Shown here: positions 9,313 to 17,296 of the stretch, piece by piece
Layout of the letters: the number at the start of each line of letters is the position of its first letter
How positions within the stretch are numbered: the first letter of the stretch is position 1
NCBI RefSeq assembly: GCF_000208925.1
Contig: NW_001914891.1
Coordinates: forward strand, 7,078-25,085
Direction: 5' to 3'
Length of the DNA stretch: 18,008 bases
Source of the DNA: Entamoeba histolytica HM-1:IMSS
Lineage: Eukaryota; Evosea; Mastigamoebida; Endamoebidae
Position numbers and translations under genes: made by a program
Notes under the pieces: model-generated
Told to the model about the DNA's origin: nothing
The model's input: only the letters and a program-made list of their open reading frames with translations
Database searches by the model: none

Positions 9313-11109
9313 ATGAAGAAATTTGTTTCTTCTATGGTTCACCTCAAAATATCAACTTGCGAACACCATTCCAAAGTAATACATTGTCCAGTATGTGGAG
9401 AAAGTATTTGTTTAATGTGTTTTGAACAGTCCGTAGAAGTTAATGGGAGATGCCCTTTATGTAAACAACTAATCCCAACCCATGATTTGAAACAAATTAA
9501 AAACCTTGCTTCTGGGGTGAGTCCTTATTCTATGGGAAAAGGTTGTGACTCTCCAAGAATCAAGGAGAGTGATTATCATGCATCCCCTAAGTCTTTCTTA
9601 TTTGATATTCCAACAACAAACAAAACAATTACTTTTACTTATGAAAAAGGGTCTGGTTCACAAATAATAAGATATGCAACACTTGAAAAATGTTTACAGT
9701 TTATCACATCTTGTGATGGTTCTGATATTTTTTTTTCAGAGTGTTTTATTCTTGTTCATCCATTAGTAGTAAGTAGTTCTAAACTTATGGAATTATTAAT
9801 TATCCGATTTAATCCAACACACCCACAAGGAATTAATTTTGAGACATTTTTACATAAAGTATTAATTCCAATTCGATTAAAAGTGATGGGTTTACTTAGA
9901 ATGTGGATTCAAAATCGAAAGTTTGATTTTCAAAATGAAAAACTTTATAAACAACTTGATGAGTTAATGAAAAAAAATTGGGCATTTAAACCTAATTTAG
10001 CTCATGCAATTCAAGTACAAATTGATAAAGAAATTGAAAGTCCTAAAGAACCTAAGTTAATGAAACAAAAATCAATTTCATCTATTGATTGCTCTATTTC
10101 ACCTCGTGAATATTTTGGAACAAATTCTACTTTATCTATCAGGTCTTGTCAAGGTTATGAATCAAAAGTACCTTCTATTTCAATTAAATCCGACAGATAT
10201 TCAAAAAGTTCATTTTCTTCATTAAGTAGGAAAAAAATACAATGGTTTATTACAGATTTTAATGAAGAAATTCAAAGTATAATTCACACTTTATTTTGTT
10301 TTTCTCCATTTGACTGTGCTAAACAATTATCATTAAAACAAATGGAATTATTACAAAAAATTGAATTAGATGAATTTTTAAAACAAGGATGGATGAAGAA
10401 AGAAAAAGAAAACCTTGCACCAAACTTATTAAAAATGGTAAGGTTTAGTAATAATATTATTAACGTTGTTCAAAAAAAAATACTTGAATTAGAACAAAAT
10501 TATGAAAGAGCATTTGCTATTCGTTATTTTATTTCAGTTGCTCATTATTTAAAACAATTAAATAATTTTGATGGAATGAAAGCAGTATTAGCTGGACTTG
10601 AATCATGTAGTATTTATCGATTAAAAGAGAGTTGGGGGTTATTAAGTATTGATGAAATTAATTTATTTAAGCAACTAGACTCTCTTATTTCTCCTGATAA
10701 TAATTTTTGTAAAATGAGAGAATTAGTTAAATTAGCATCTCCTCCATCTATCCCCTTTATTGGGTCAATACTTACTGATTTAGTTTATACTGATGATGGG
10801 AATAAGTCTAGTGAAGGAAAGATGATTAACTTTTATAAAGTCCGGAGTATTGGAATTATATTGATGGATTTACAAACAAGGCAAAAAGCAACTTATCCTT
10901 TTATTCTTGTTCCAAAAATTTTAAAGTTTTGGTGTTGTAATGAAAAAAATATTAATGAAAATGAATTATTTAATCTTTCTCAAGAACTTGAACCAACCCA
11001 AACACAATCAGAAATAAGTAAAGAAAAGAAAAAAATCCTTGAAAAATCAAGTAAACGATATGAGTTTTTATGGAAATCATTTACTAAGGCTGTTCATGAA
11101 AAAGAATAA
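9313..11109 (+). CDS. Ras-family guanine nucleotide exchange factor (REM + CDC25 domains) with N-terminal RING-like zinc finger
   Basis: The protein has 598 residues. Residues 16-50 hold a RING/B-box-like cluster: C16, H18/H19, C25, C28, C33, C36, C47, C50. Residues about 104-215 fit a RasGEF N-terminal (REM) domain, and 240-305 form a Ser/Lys-rich linker. Residues about 325-565 are the catalytic CDC25-type RasGEF domain: start near FDCAKQLSLKQ, helix RAFAIRYFISVAHYLKQLNN (399-418), the SCSIYRLKESW block (431-441) and PPSIPFIGSILTDL (477-490), matching the SOS/CDC25 PFxGxxLTxL signature. The enzyme would catalyse GDP/GTP exchange on a Ras/Rap-type GTPase at membranes, although no lipid anchor or membrane segment is visible. 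The zinc finger could give E3 ligase activity or only a structural or lipid-binding module. A short charged helix ends the protein. ATG 9313 is the first in frame, and the zinc-finger cysteines follow it closely. Exchange domain is firm; the target GTPase is unknown. Confidence 0.9.
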   Translation: MKKFVSSMVHLKISTCEHHSKVIHCPVCGESICLMCFEQSVEVNGRCPLCKQLIPTHDLKQIKNLASGVSPYSMGKGCDSPRIKESDYHASPKSFLFDIPTTNKTITFTYEKGSGSQIIRYATLEKCLQFITSCDGSDIFFSECFILVHPLVVSSSKLMELLIIRFNPTHPQGINFETFLHKVLIPIRLKVMGLLRMWIQNRKFDFQNEKLYKQLDELMKKNWAFKPNLAHAIQVQIDKEIESPKEPKLMKQKSISSIDCSISPREYFGTNSTLSIRSCQGYESKVPSISIKSDRYSKSSFSSLSRKKIQWFITDFNEEIQSIIHTLFCFSPFDCAKQLSLKQMELLQKIELDEFLKQGWMKKEKENLAPNLLKMVRFSNNIINVVQKKILELEQNYERAFAIRYFISVAHYLKQLNNFDGMKAVLAGLESCSIYRLKESWGLLSIDEINLFKQLDSLISPDNNFCKMRELVKLASPPSIPFIGSILTDLVYTDDGNKSSEGKMINFYKVRSIGIILMDLQTRQKATYPFILVPKILKFWCCNEKNINENELFNLSQELEPTQTQSEISKEKKKILEKSSKRYEFLWKSFTKAVHEKE

Positions 11110-13391
11110 ATTTCTTTTTAAGATTGTTTCCATACAAAGTTCATTTCAGTATTAAGTTTTACTATTTTTTTTATTTTTAATTTTGTTTTTGAAAGAAATG
11201 GAAGAAAAACTTCTTTTTAAAAAAAAGAATAATCTAACTTTTTTAATTTTGTTTTTTTTTTTAACAAAGAGATATTCTATTTGTGAATATATTATAAAAG
11301 AATTTATTGAATTAGATTTATGTTAGTATCAATCTTACATTTCAATGACATTATTTTGTTTATTCTTGTTAAATAGAAATTAATAATGAATAATTATTCG
11401 TGTGTTTGGATTATTTATAAACAATACTTTTAATTTTTTTAATCAATTTTCAAATTTATTAAGTAAATACCTTGAGAGTAGAATAGGAATTAGCTTTTAT
11501 TGTTCAAACTAATCTACTAATGAATAAATAAAAAATGATTTAGCAAGAAAAAAGATAAAATGGATATTGTTAAAACGAATAGAATTGATATTTTAATATA
11601 ATATCTTTAAGTTTATATATATACTAAAGTAATGATTCGATAAAGATATATAAATTAATTGTTAAACAATAATTGATAGAATATAATATTTTTCTTTATG
11701 GTATTTTTATCTGAGGCAAAAGCCTTTTGTTTAGAAATAAAAACTAAAGCAAATTATTATGAGTATTATTATAGTAAATATAATATTGTGTTTTAGAGTC
11801 ATTGACTATATTAAACTTGTTAGTAATTATTTTCTAAGTTACCAAATAAGTAATATTAGACTATTGCTTTAATGTTTTATCATAATTTTTTTAAATGATG
11901 AACATATTTAGAAGTTACAGAATTCTAAAAAGAAAATGATGGATGATCAAATAAATAAAATTGAAGAAAAGTTAAGATATTTGGAATTTGTATTTTCATT
12001 AAATAAATACTTTCTTTAATAAAATGAACAAATCTTAATTGTTATACTATCATAATTTTTAAAACAGTTGAATATATTTATTAGTTTTACTTGGTTGAAA
12101 AATTAATAACCAAAAAACAATAAATTTAATAATATTTCATACTTTAATATTAACTATTTCTTTTAATATAAACAAAGTTTCTGTCCTTTTAATTTTCTTT
12201 TTTTTATTGTTACAAATAGACAAAAGAAATCAGATTTGGTGGCAACAATGAATTTAAATTATTCTATCTCTTTTTAATTTGTTTAGTCTTTTACTTATGA
12301 TATTTGTTTGAGACATATTCAATTAATAGAAATAATAATATATAAAAATTAATTTCATTTATGGATATTATTTAACTTTACTTTTTTATAATTTAAAAAA
12401 ATAAAATAGATACAAAATAGTTGAAAATATTAATAAGTTTTATTAACAAATAAATTTTATTGAAATAAATATAAGAAGAAAATTTGAATAAACATACTAT
12501 TACTATAAAATGAAAATACTTAGTTTAACTTAATTGTCTTTTGTTTTAAATTTCATTTTATCAATAGATTTATTAAGTAAGTTGAGAAGAATAACTAAAC
12601 ACATTATAAAGAAAATAAATAATACATGTTTTTATAAATATAACTTCTGAATTATGTTTTATATTTAAGAAATTTTATTTATTACCTAATGATATGAATA
12701 TAATATGATATTTTAATTCATTAGTATAAGATAGTCACAGTAAAATAATGACAATAATTTTTGTTAATTAAATAATAGGATGTTATTAATTATAAATTTG
12801 AAATTGTTATTAATGATTGTTTAAATAAATTCAAATTTCATAACATCTCTGAACTGATATACTCTCTTGTTTATTTAAAAAGAAGAAAATTCTTAGTAAT
12901 TGTAATTTAATTGACTCAGTAGAATACAAGATTTTATTTATAGTTCTATTAATTTTGTCTATTCAATCCACTAACACCCCAAAAAATATTTTAATATTTT
13001 AATTTCAAACTACTTAATTATCTTTTATAGTGTTGTTATACCTATCAAATTCATGATAATAACAATAAAAGTTATTGTATTGCACTTGATATCATATTTT
13101 TCAATCAATTTTAAGGTTGGTTTATATAATTAAAGTGGGTGTATTAAATAGTATTACACATTTATTTTTAAATAGTTAAAAATGAGAAGTTGGCATTTTA
13201 ATAAAAAAAATAAGAAATTAAAGAAATAATAAGAGAATAAACAGAAACAAAAAAGTGATTTAAAATAAAAAATAAAATGAAGTTTAAAGCAATTCATGAG
13301 ATTAAATTCTAAATGAATAAAACATTAACATAATTTCTTAAAATAATAAAATTGAAAGAAGAAAAGAAAAAAAAAATAACTGTTAATGTAA
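11110..13391. other. AT-rich spacer without a gene
   Basis: About 2.3 kb between the RasGEF stop and the Myb stop. No open frame with gene-like composition, no tRNA-like B box and no retroelement reading frame were seen. Just downstream of 11109 are T-rich tracts that may serve in 3' end formation. It contains a small hairpin AGGCAAAAGCCT (11714-11725) and a longer inverted repeat at 12779-12847, listed separately. The remainder is A/T-rich sequence with no pattern I can interpret. Confidence 0.6.
12779..12847. repeat. Imperfect inverted repeat, 17 paired bases
   Basis: The left arm GATGTTAT (12779-12786) plus AAATTTGAA (12794-12802) is the exact complement of the right arm TTCAAATTT (12830-12838) plus ATAACATC (12840-12847). 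The two segments are separated by 7 nt on the left and 1 nt on the right, and the loop is 27 nt. It could fold as a hairpin with one internal loop. AT richness makes short matches common by chance, but 17 paired bases in two collinear blocks is more than most of this spacer shows. Confidence 0.5.
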
Positions 13392-13793
13392 TTACAATTT
13401 ACTTTTTTTAATATGTGTTTTCTTTTGTTGAGAAAATAAGTTTTGAAGTAAATATTTATCTCTTTCAAGGAGAAGATTCACCTTTTCTTCTTCATCAGGT
13501 TTTAATTCTCTAATATTTTTAAAATATTTTTGAGCATGAGTTCTAACTTGGATACCATTTCTTGTATAAATATACATGGCTATTTGTTTAACTGGAAGTC
13601 CACTACACTTAGTAGCTTTTAAAAACTTTATACAAACCAAAAAACGAATATGTTCTCTATCATGCCAATACCTATTATCTCCAGTAGTAGTCATTTGTCT
13701 ATTTTCAAAGAGTTCTTTCCATTTACTTTCTTGTTCTTGCCAAATTTTATTAAATTCAGCAACAATGGCTTTGTGAGAATCAAGTTCAGTCAT
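13392..13793 (-). CDS. Single-repeat Myb (THAQKYF type) DNA-binding protein
   Basis: The protein has 133 residues. Residues about 42-92 form one Myb/SANT repeat: W43, a first helix DREHIRFLVCIKFLKA, a second helix GLPVKQIAMYIYT, and the recognition helix ending RTHAQKYF (84-91), a variant of the SHAQKYF signature. The second and third Trp positions are replaced, as is common in this class. An acidic/polar helix precedes the repeat and a basic tail follows (KKTHIKKSKL). The family binds short DNA sites and regulates transcription in the nucleus; Entamoeba has an expanded SHAQKYF Myb set, including a stage-conversion regulator reported to act through a C-rich promoter motif. The target of this member is unknown. 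The ATG at 13793 is preceded by GAAC-like and TATA-like elements. The C-terminal SKL resembles a peroxisomal signal but is probably fortuitous in a basic nuclear protein. Confidence 0.87.
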   Translation of the reverse strand: MTELDSHKAIVAEFNKIWQEQESKWKELFENRQMTTTGDNRYWHDREHIRFLVCIKFLKATKCSGLPVKQIAMYIYTRNGIQVRTHAQKYFKNIRELKPDEEEKVNLLLERDKYLLQNLFSQQKKTHIKKSKL

Positions 13794-13822
13794 TTATGGA
13801 ATTTAAATTTTTGCAGTTCATC
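13794..13822 (-). promoter_or_regulatory. Core promoter of the Myb gene (GAAC-like and TATA-like elements)
   Basis: Reading the minus strand, GATGAACT lies at 13822-13815. It differs by one base from the AATGAACT (GAAC) element described for E. histolytica core promoters. ATTTAAAT follows at 13808-13801, then TCCATAA and the ATG at 13793. The order is compact, with the TATA-like box close to the ATG, so the 5' leader would be very short or the GAAC-like element may act alone. Confidence 0.5.
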
Positions 13823-13873
13823 AAAAAAAGAATTTTAATTTGGTTATTTTTCCAAAACTCTTACTAAACTTTT

Positions 13874-13883
13874 ACCCCGGGGT
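13874..13883. promoter_or_regulatory. GC palindrome ACCCCGGGGT upstream of the Myb gene
   Basis: A perfect 10-bp palindrome with eight consecutive G/C bases sits about 80 bp upstream of the Myb start, in spacer DNA that is otherwise almost free of G/C runs. It could be a binding site for a dimeric regulator of the Myb gene. Autoregulation is conceivable because a related Entamoeba Myb is reported to use a C-rich motif. This is inference; no second copy was seen in the window. Confidence 0.35.
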
Positions 13884-14294
13884 TTTCTTTTTCTTTTCGA
13901 AAATTAAAAAACTAATACAAATTTCCCTTAATACTTAGTTTTGCAATAGAACTAGATCTGTAATTTCTTTTTTAAAAAACAAAGAGGTAATAACAATTTT
14001 TGTTGGTTGATTAACCCAACTAGTTTTATTATAAATACTAATAGTATCTCTAAGTTATGGGGTTTCATTGAGTTTTCTATAAAAAAACTAAAGTTTCTTT
14101 TTGGTCAACTTGAAAAACCCAATTTTTCGACATTTCTTTTCCTTCATTCCTTTTTTTAATTTTTTCTATCTTTTAATTTAAAATTTTTTTATTTTTTTGT
14201 TTTTTTTTAACAAAACCCTAATTATTTTTTATTTTTTAATTTGAATTATTACTTTTTTTAATCAAAATTTTTTTTATTCATAATATAAGTTGAA
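13884..14294. other. Remainder of divergent spacer with hairpin-prone segment and pyrimidine tract
   Basis: Between the Myb promoter and ATG 14295. GTTGG/CCAAC (about 14003-14021) can form a short hairpin. GGGTTT near 14060 can pair with AAACCC near 14115 around an inner AAACTaaAGTTT palindrome (about 14087-14098). From about 14129 to 14280 the plus strand is dominated by T runs, including a run of nine T, ending in CATAATATAAGTTGAAATG. This tract probably acts as open promoter DNA for the 132-aa gene. No ncRNA family is recognised. Confidence 0.4.
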
Positions 14295-14693
14295 ATGACT
14301 ACCACACAATTTAGTGAGAGATTGAATGAAAAAAAATTTATGCATCGAGGAGAAGATGATGCACCTCTAAATACATCAGAATATGGTGTTAGTTATGTTA
14401 CTATTTTACATGAACTACAAAAAACATATAATTGGAAAAAATCTTTTGGAGTAATAAAGAAAACAAAAAAAGTAGTAGTACCAATTGACGTTGACGCTCA
14501 AACAGGGAATAATTCTATTGACGAAAATAGGAAGAACCAAATTAAAAAAATAAGAGAAACTGCCCCTCGAAAAACAATCCAAAGCCAACACATTAGAGAA
14601 AAACGTGAATTTACTCATTCATTAAATAAAACACAACATGAACCAAGAACTATAAAAGAAAAAAAGGAAAAATTAATTAAAAATATGAATTAA
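14295..14693 (+). CDS. Basic small protein, unrecognised
   Basis: An ORF of 132 codons, from ATG 14295 to TAA. Residues about 1-62 look ordered: EYGVSYVTILHELQKTYNW (29-47) reads as an amphipathic helix with conserved-looking aromatics. The rest (63-132) is Lys/Arg/Gln-rich and probably disordered, with several KK/KKEK clusters that could serve as nuclear localisation or RNA-binding patches. There is no signal peptide, membrane segment or Cys/His motif. Base composition and varied residue use match real genes here, not spacer. It diverges from the Myb gene and converges with the Stealth gene; its stop is only 31 nt from that gene's stop, so 3' UTRs probably overlap. Function is unknown, and I cannot assign a family. 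Confidence 0.72.
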   Translation: MTTTQFSERLNEKKFMHRGEDDAPLNTSEYGVSYVTILHELQKTYNWKKSFGVIKKTKKVVVPIDVDAQTGNNSIDENRKNQIKKIRETAPRKTIQSQHIREKREFTHSLNKTQHEPRTIKEKKEKLIKNMN

Positions 14694-14724
14694 ATAATGA
14701 AATATAAAAAAGTAAATTGATTGA

Positions 14725-15900
14725 TTAATTAAATTGAATGTATTTTTCAAATGGACAAGGATAAGGATAGTACGTTTCTAAAAACGAGTTAAGGATTGCT
14801 GTTTCTTTATTAATTACAGCTACTGAACTTTTTTCTAATGCATCATTAATACAAATACATTGAGGTTGTTTCTTTTCAATGTTATTTATTAACTTAGTGT
14901 TACTACGTCTTGAACTTGTAAAAGAACCATAATAATAATTATATTCTTTAACATAAATCCCCTGACCTGATTCAACAACAAAAGCACCATGCATAAATGG
15001 AATTGCTAAATCATTTCCTTCTCTAAATTTATGTCTTCTTGTTTCTTTGTATTGTTCTGGCCAAGTACCTTCCATTTGTTTTAGAATATCTCGTTTGAAA
15101 AAATAACAATGATGACTAACATAAGGATGTTTAACTGTTTTTGATTTACCAAAATGTTTGTTAATAAGTTCATTAGAATTACCTACACTTCTATGCCAAA
15201 TATTTTTTACCATTCTATTTGTGTCAGGTGCTTTCCATGAGTTATGATATACTTTTAATTTTCCATCTGAATTAATAAAATGTTCTGGTTTTAATTCTTT
15301 CCCTAATAACATATCATCGTTGAGATAAAGAAAACATGATGATAAATTTTTGATATTATGTAATGATACTTCAAGAGAATTTGAATTAAATACTGGTAAA
15401 TCTTTGGTGTTTGGAAATATTTCTTTATGGTCAACTATTCTAAGAGTATATTCATTCCATTCAAACTGAGAAGTATTTAAAAAAGATGGAGTTTGTCCCA
15501 TTGTAACAATAAAATAATGCTTGATAAATGGTGCAAAATTATATACAGACCGAATAGAATATTGTAATGTATTATAATCTCGATATCTCCCTTCTCCCCC
15601 TTTCTTTCCGTTCTTTTCCAATTGTTTTCTAAATGTTGGGTCACTTCCATTTACCCATAACCAAACAACATCAATTCCCTCTGGACAACTTGGATCAACA
15701 TATGATGATACATTATAATGTTGTAATTTGAGAGTAACAGTGTTATTAGGGTTTATTAATGATGGTGATGATAAACCATCATTTGATGGAATGAAATAGT
15801 GTTGAAATGAAATTTGTTGAAATTGTTGTGGGAAATCAAAATACATATAGACAATAGCAATAAACATTAATATTGCTATTATGTTCCTTATTACAAACAT
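14725..15900 (-). CDS. Stealth-family sugar-phosphate transferase, type II membrane protein
   Basis: The protein has 391 residues. An uncleaved signal anchor spans about 6-21 (NIIAILMFIAIVYMYF), followed by a lumenal stem. Stealth conserved regions appear in order: CR1 IDVVWLWVNGSDP (76-88); CR2 from RYRDYNTLQYSIRSV (105-119) through FIVTMGQTP to LYLNDDMLLG (191-200) with the acidic NDD (194-196); CR3 from HPYVSHHCYFFKRDIL (258-273) to FREGNDLA (292-299); and a CR4-like CICIND (348-353) near the C-terminus. Sequons at N52, N63, N84, N142 and N185 suit a Golgi or ER lumen. The family includes GlcNAc-1-phosphotransferase alpha/beta, Dictyostelium relatives and bacterial capsule polymerases, which transfer a sugar-1-phosphate from a nucleotide sugar to a hydroxyl, forming a phosphodiester. 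In Entamoeba the acceptor might be lysosomal glycans or Ser residues of proteophosphoglycans; that is inferred. It is short and lacks the Notch/DMAP inserts of the animal enzyme. The ATG at 15900 directly precedes the anchor. Confidence 0.9.
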   Translation of the reverse strand: MFVIRNIIAILMFIAIVYMYFDFPQQFQQISFQHYFIPSNDGLSSPSLINPNNTVTLKLQHYNVSSYVDPSCPEGIDVVWLWVNGSDPTFRKQLEKNGKKGGEGRYRDYNTLQYSIRSVYNFAPFIKHYFIVTMGQTPSFLNTSQFEWNEYTLRIVDHKEIFPNTKDLPVFNSNSLEVSLHNIKNLSSCFLYLNDDMLLGKELKPEHFINSDGKLKVYHNSWKAPDTNRMVKNIWHRSVGNSNELINKHFGKSKTVKHPYVSHHCYFFKRDILKQMEGTWPEQYKETRRHKFREGNDLAIPFMHGAFVVESGQGIYVKEYNYYYGSFTSSRRSNTKLINNIEKKQPQCICINDALEKSSVAVINKETAILNSFLETYYPYPCPFEKYIQFN

Positions 15901-17296
15901 AATCTTCTCTTTTTTTCATTTTTCATTTTTAATTTAAGATTTATATTTTTAAAAAAGATTAATTTAACTGATTTGTTCTTCTTTTATAACTTATCTGTTA
16001 CATAAGATAAAAAAACTTAACTTATGAACGTATGATAGATATATACTCTAAATATATTTTCAAATAAATTTATAACGAAAAACATAATTATATGAATATA
16101 AGAAATCATGAGGTATAAAAGAAAACAAGTATTGACAACAAAATTTATTCATTTTCTAAAAAAAACTAAGGAATAGTCTTAACAGATAAATACTTAACAT
16201 CATTACAAATATTCAAATAAATCTCTTTACTGTTTGTCAAAATAAAATAATAAATTAAAAAAAAATATAAGAATAACAAAATAACAATAGATATAATTTC
16301 ATTTATAATTATTTAAAGTGTGTATTATTCAAACAAATTAAGTTATAAAGAAATAGAATCAAGAGATGTATTATTATTCTAACAAATTTGAATGATATTA
16401 TTATAAAAATATCTTCTTATTCACAAATCTAATGTAAATAAATAATGTGTAATATAATTATGATTTTCAAAACAATAGTCTATCTTAGTACGTGCTGAGT
16501 TGTTTTGTCTTTATTATAAATCTATTTTTTAAACATAAATATTTTTAACTTTATTACAATAAAATAATAAATATTTAATAAATTATTTTTATATTTGGTT
16601 TAACTTGGTTTTATTTTAATAAGTTAATTTTCTCTAATAATATAACTTCAAGATACTTTATTCATTAAAACTATTAAAATAATTTTAAATATCTTTTTTC
16701 ATATTATTAAAATGACGTTTTACATTCAAAATATATTAATAAAGATTCACTATAGCTATTTTCTAAATTAAATCAAAGAATAACATTTTATAGGTTATTC
16801 TAATAAACTTTACTTATTCATTATTTTCTACAAAATTAATACTAAAAAGGAAGATAAAAATTATCTTCAACCTTTTCTTAGGCATTCAATATTAATAAAA
16901 AATTGTAACGGTTTTATATTTGAAAATAGAGAAATAACTCTTTTGATTTTTTTTTGTTTGTTTCATATTTAATAGAAGTTATTTGTGTGTTCTAATAAAG
17001 ATTTATCACTTTTTCAATAACTCCAAATTAGGAAAAATTAAAATGTCAAAAAAAATTAGAGGATTTTATAATAACATTTTTTAATAACTCAAAGAAATAA
17101 AATGACATAATACGAAAATTATCATATTTAATTGAGTCATAATCTTCTTGTTCAGTATGTTGGTCATAGGAAAATCGATTCATTTTGTCCTAATAAAGAT
17201 GTTTTACTCTTAATCCCTCAAAAAAGAAAGAGGGGAAAAAACAAATTTTTTGACTAAAAGAGAAAAAATCTGAAAATTTTAGTTATTGGTGATCAA
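15901..17296. other. AT-rich divergent spacer between Stealth and kinesin genes
   Basis: About 1.4 kb with no credible gene. It must hold the promoters of both flanking genes; AAATATAAATCTTAAATT about 15-55 nt before ATG 15900 (minus strand) is a loose TATA-like candidate. The kinesin side has an in-frame TAA at 17255-17257 and no upstream in-frame ATG before 17297. It also contains a hairpin (16845-16876) and several imperfectly repeated short motifs (TAATAAAGAT at 16737, 16993 and 17191; TGTATTATT...AACAAATT at 16321 and 16367). Confidence 0.55.
16845..16876. repeat. Inverted repeat / hairpin with 13 paired bases
   Basis: AAAAGGAAGATAA (16845-16857) pairs with TTATCTT (16861-16867) and CCTTTT (16871-16876) across an AAA loop, leaving a 3-nt CAA bulge. 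It is the most compact stem noticed in the window's spacers and lies about 420 nt upstream of the kinesin ATG. It could be an RNA structure in a non-coding transcript or a palindromic protein site. No family is recognised and chance is not excluded. Confidence 0.45.

Noticed and set aside
11714..11725. AGGCAAAAGCCT hairpin followed by T residues, resembling a bacterial terminator
   Set aside because: The genome is eukaryotic, the stem is only 4 bp, and no gene ends nearby.
13392..13403. C-terminal SKL of the Myb protein as a peroxisomal import signal
   Set aside because: Protein is a basic nuclear-type DNA-binding factor and Entamoeba is considered to lack peroxisomes; three residues match easily by chance.
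14208..14222. AAAACCCTAA, resembling a plant telomere unit or telo-box
   Set aside because: Only one unit within a T-rich promoter tract; no array, so chance is the simplest reading.
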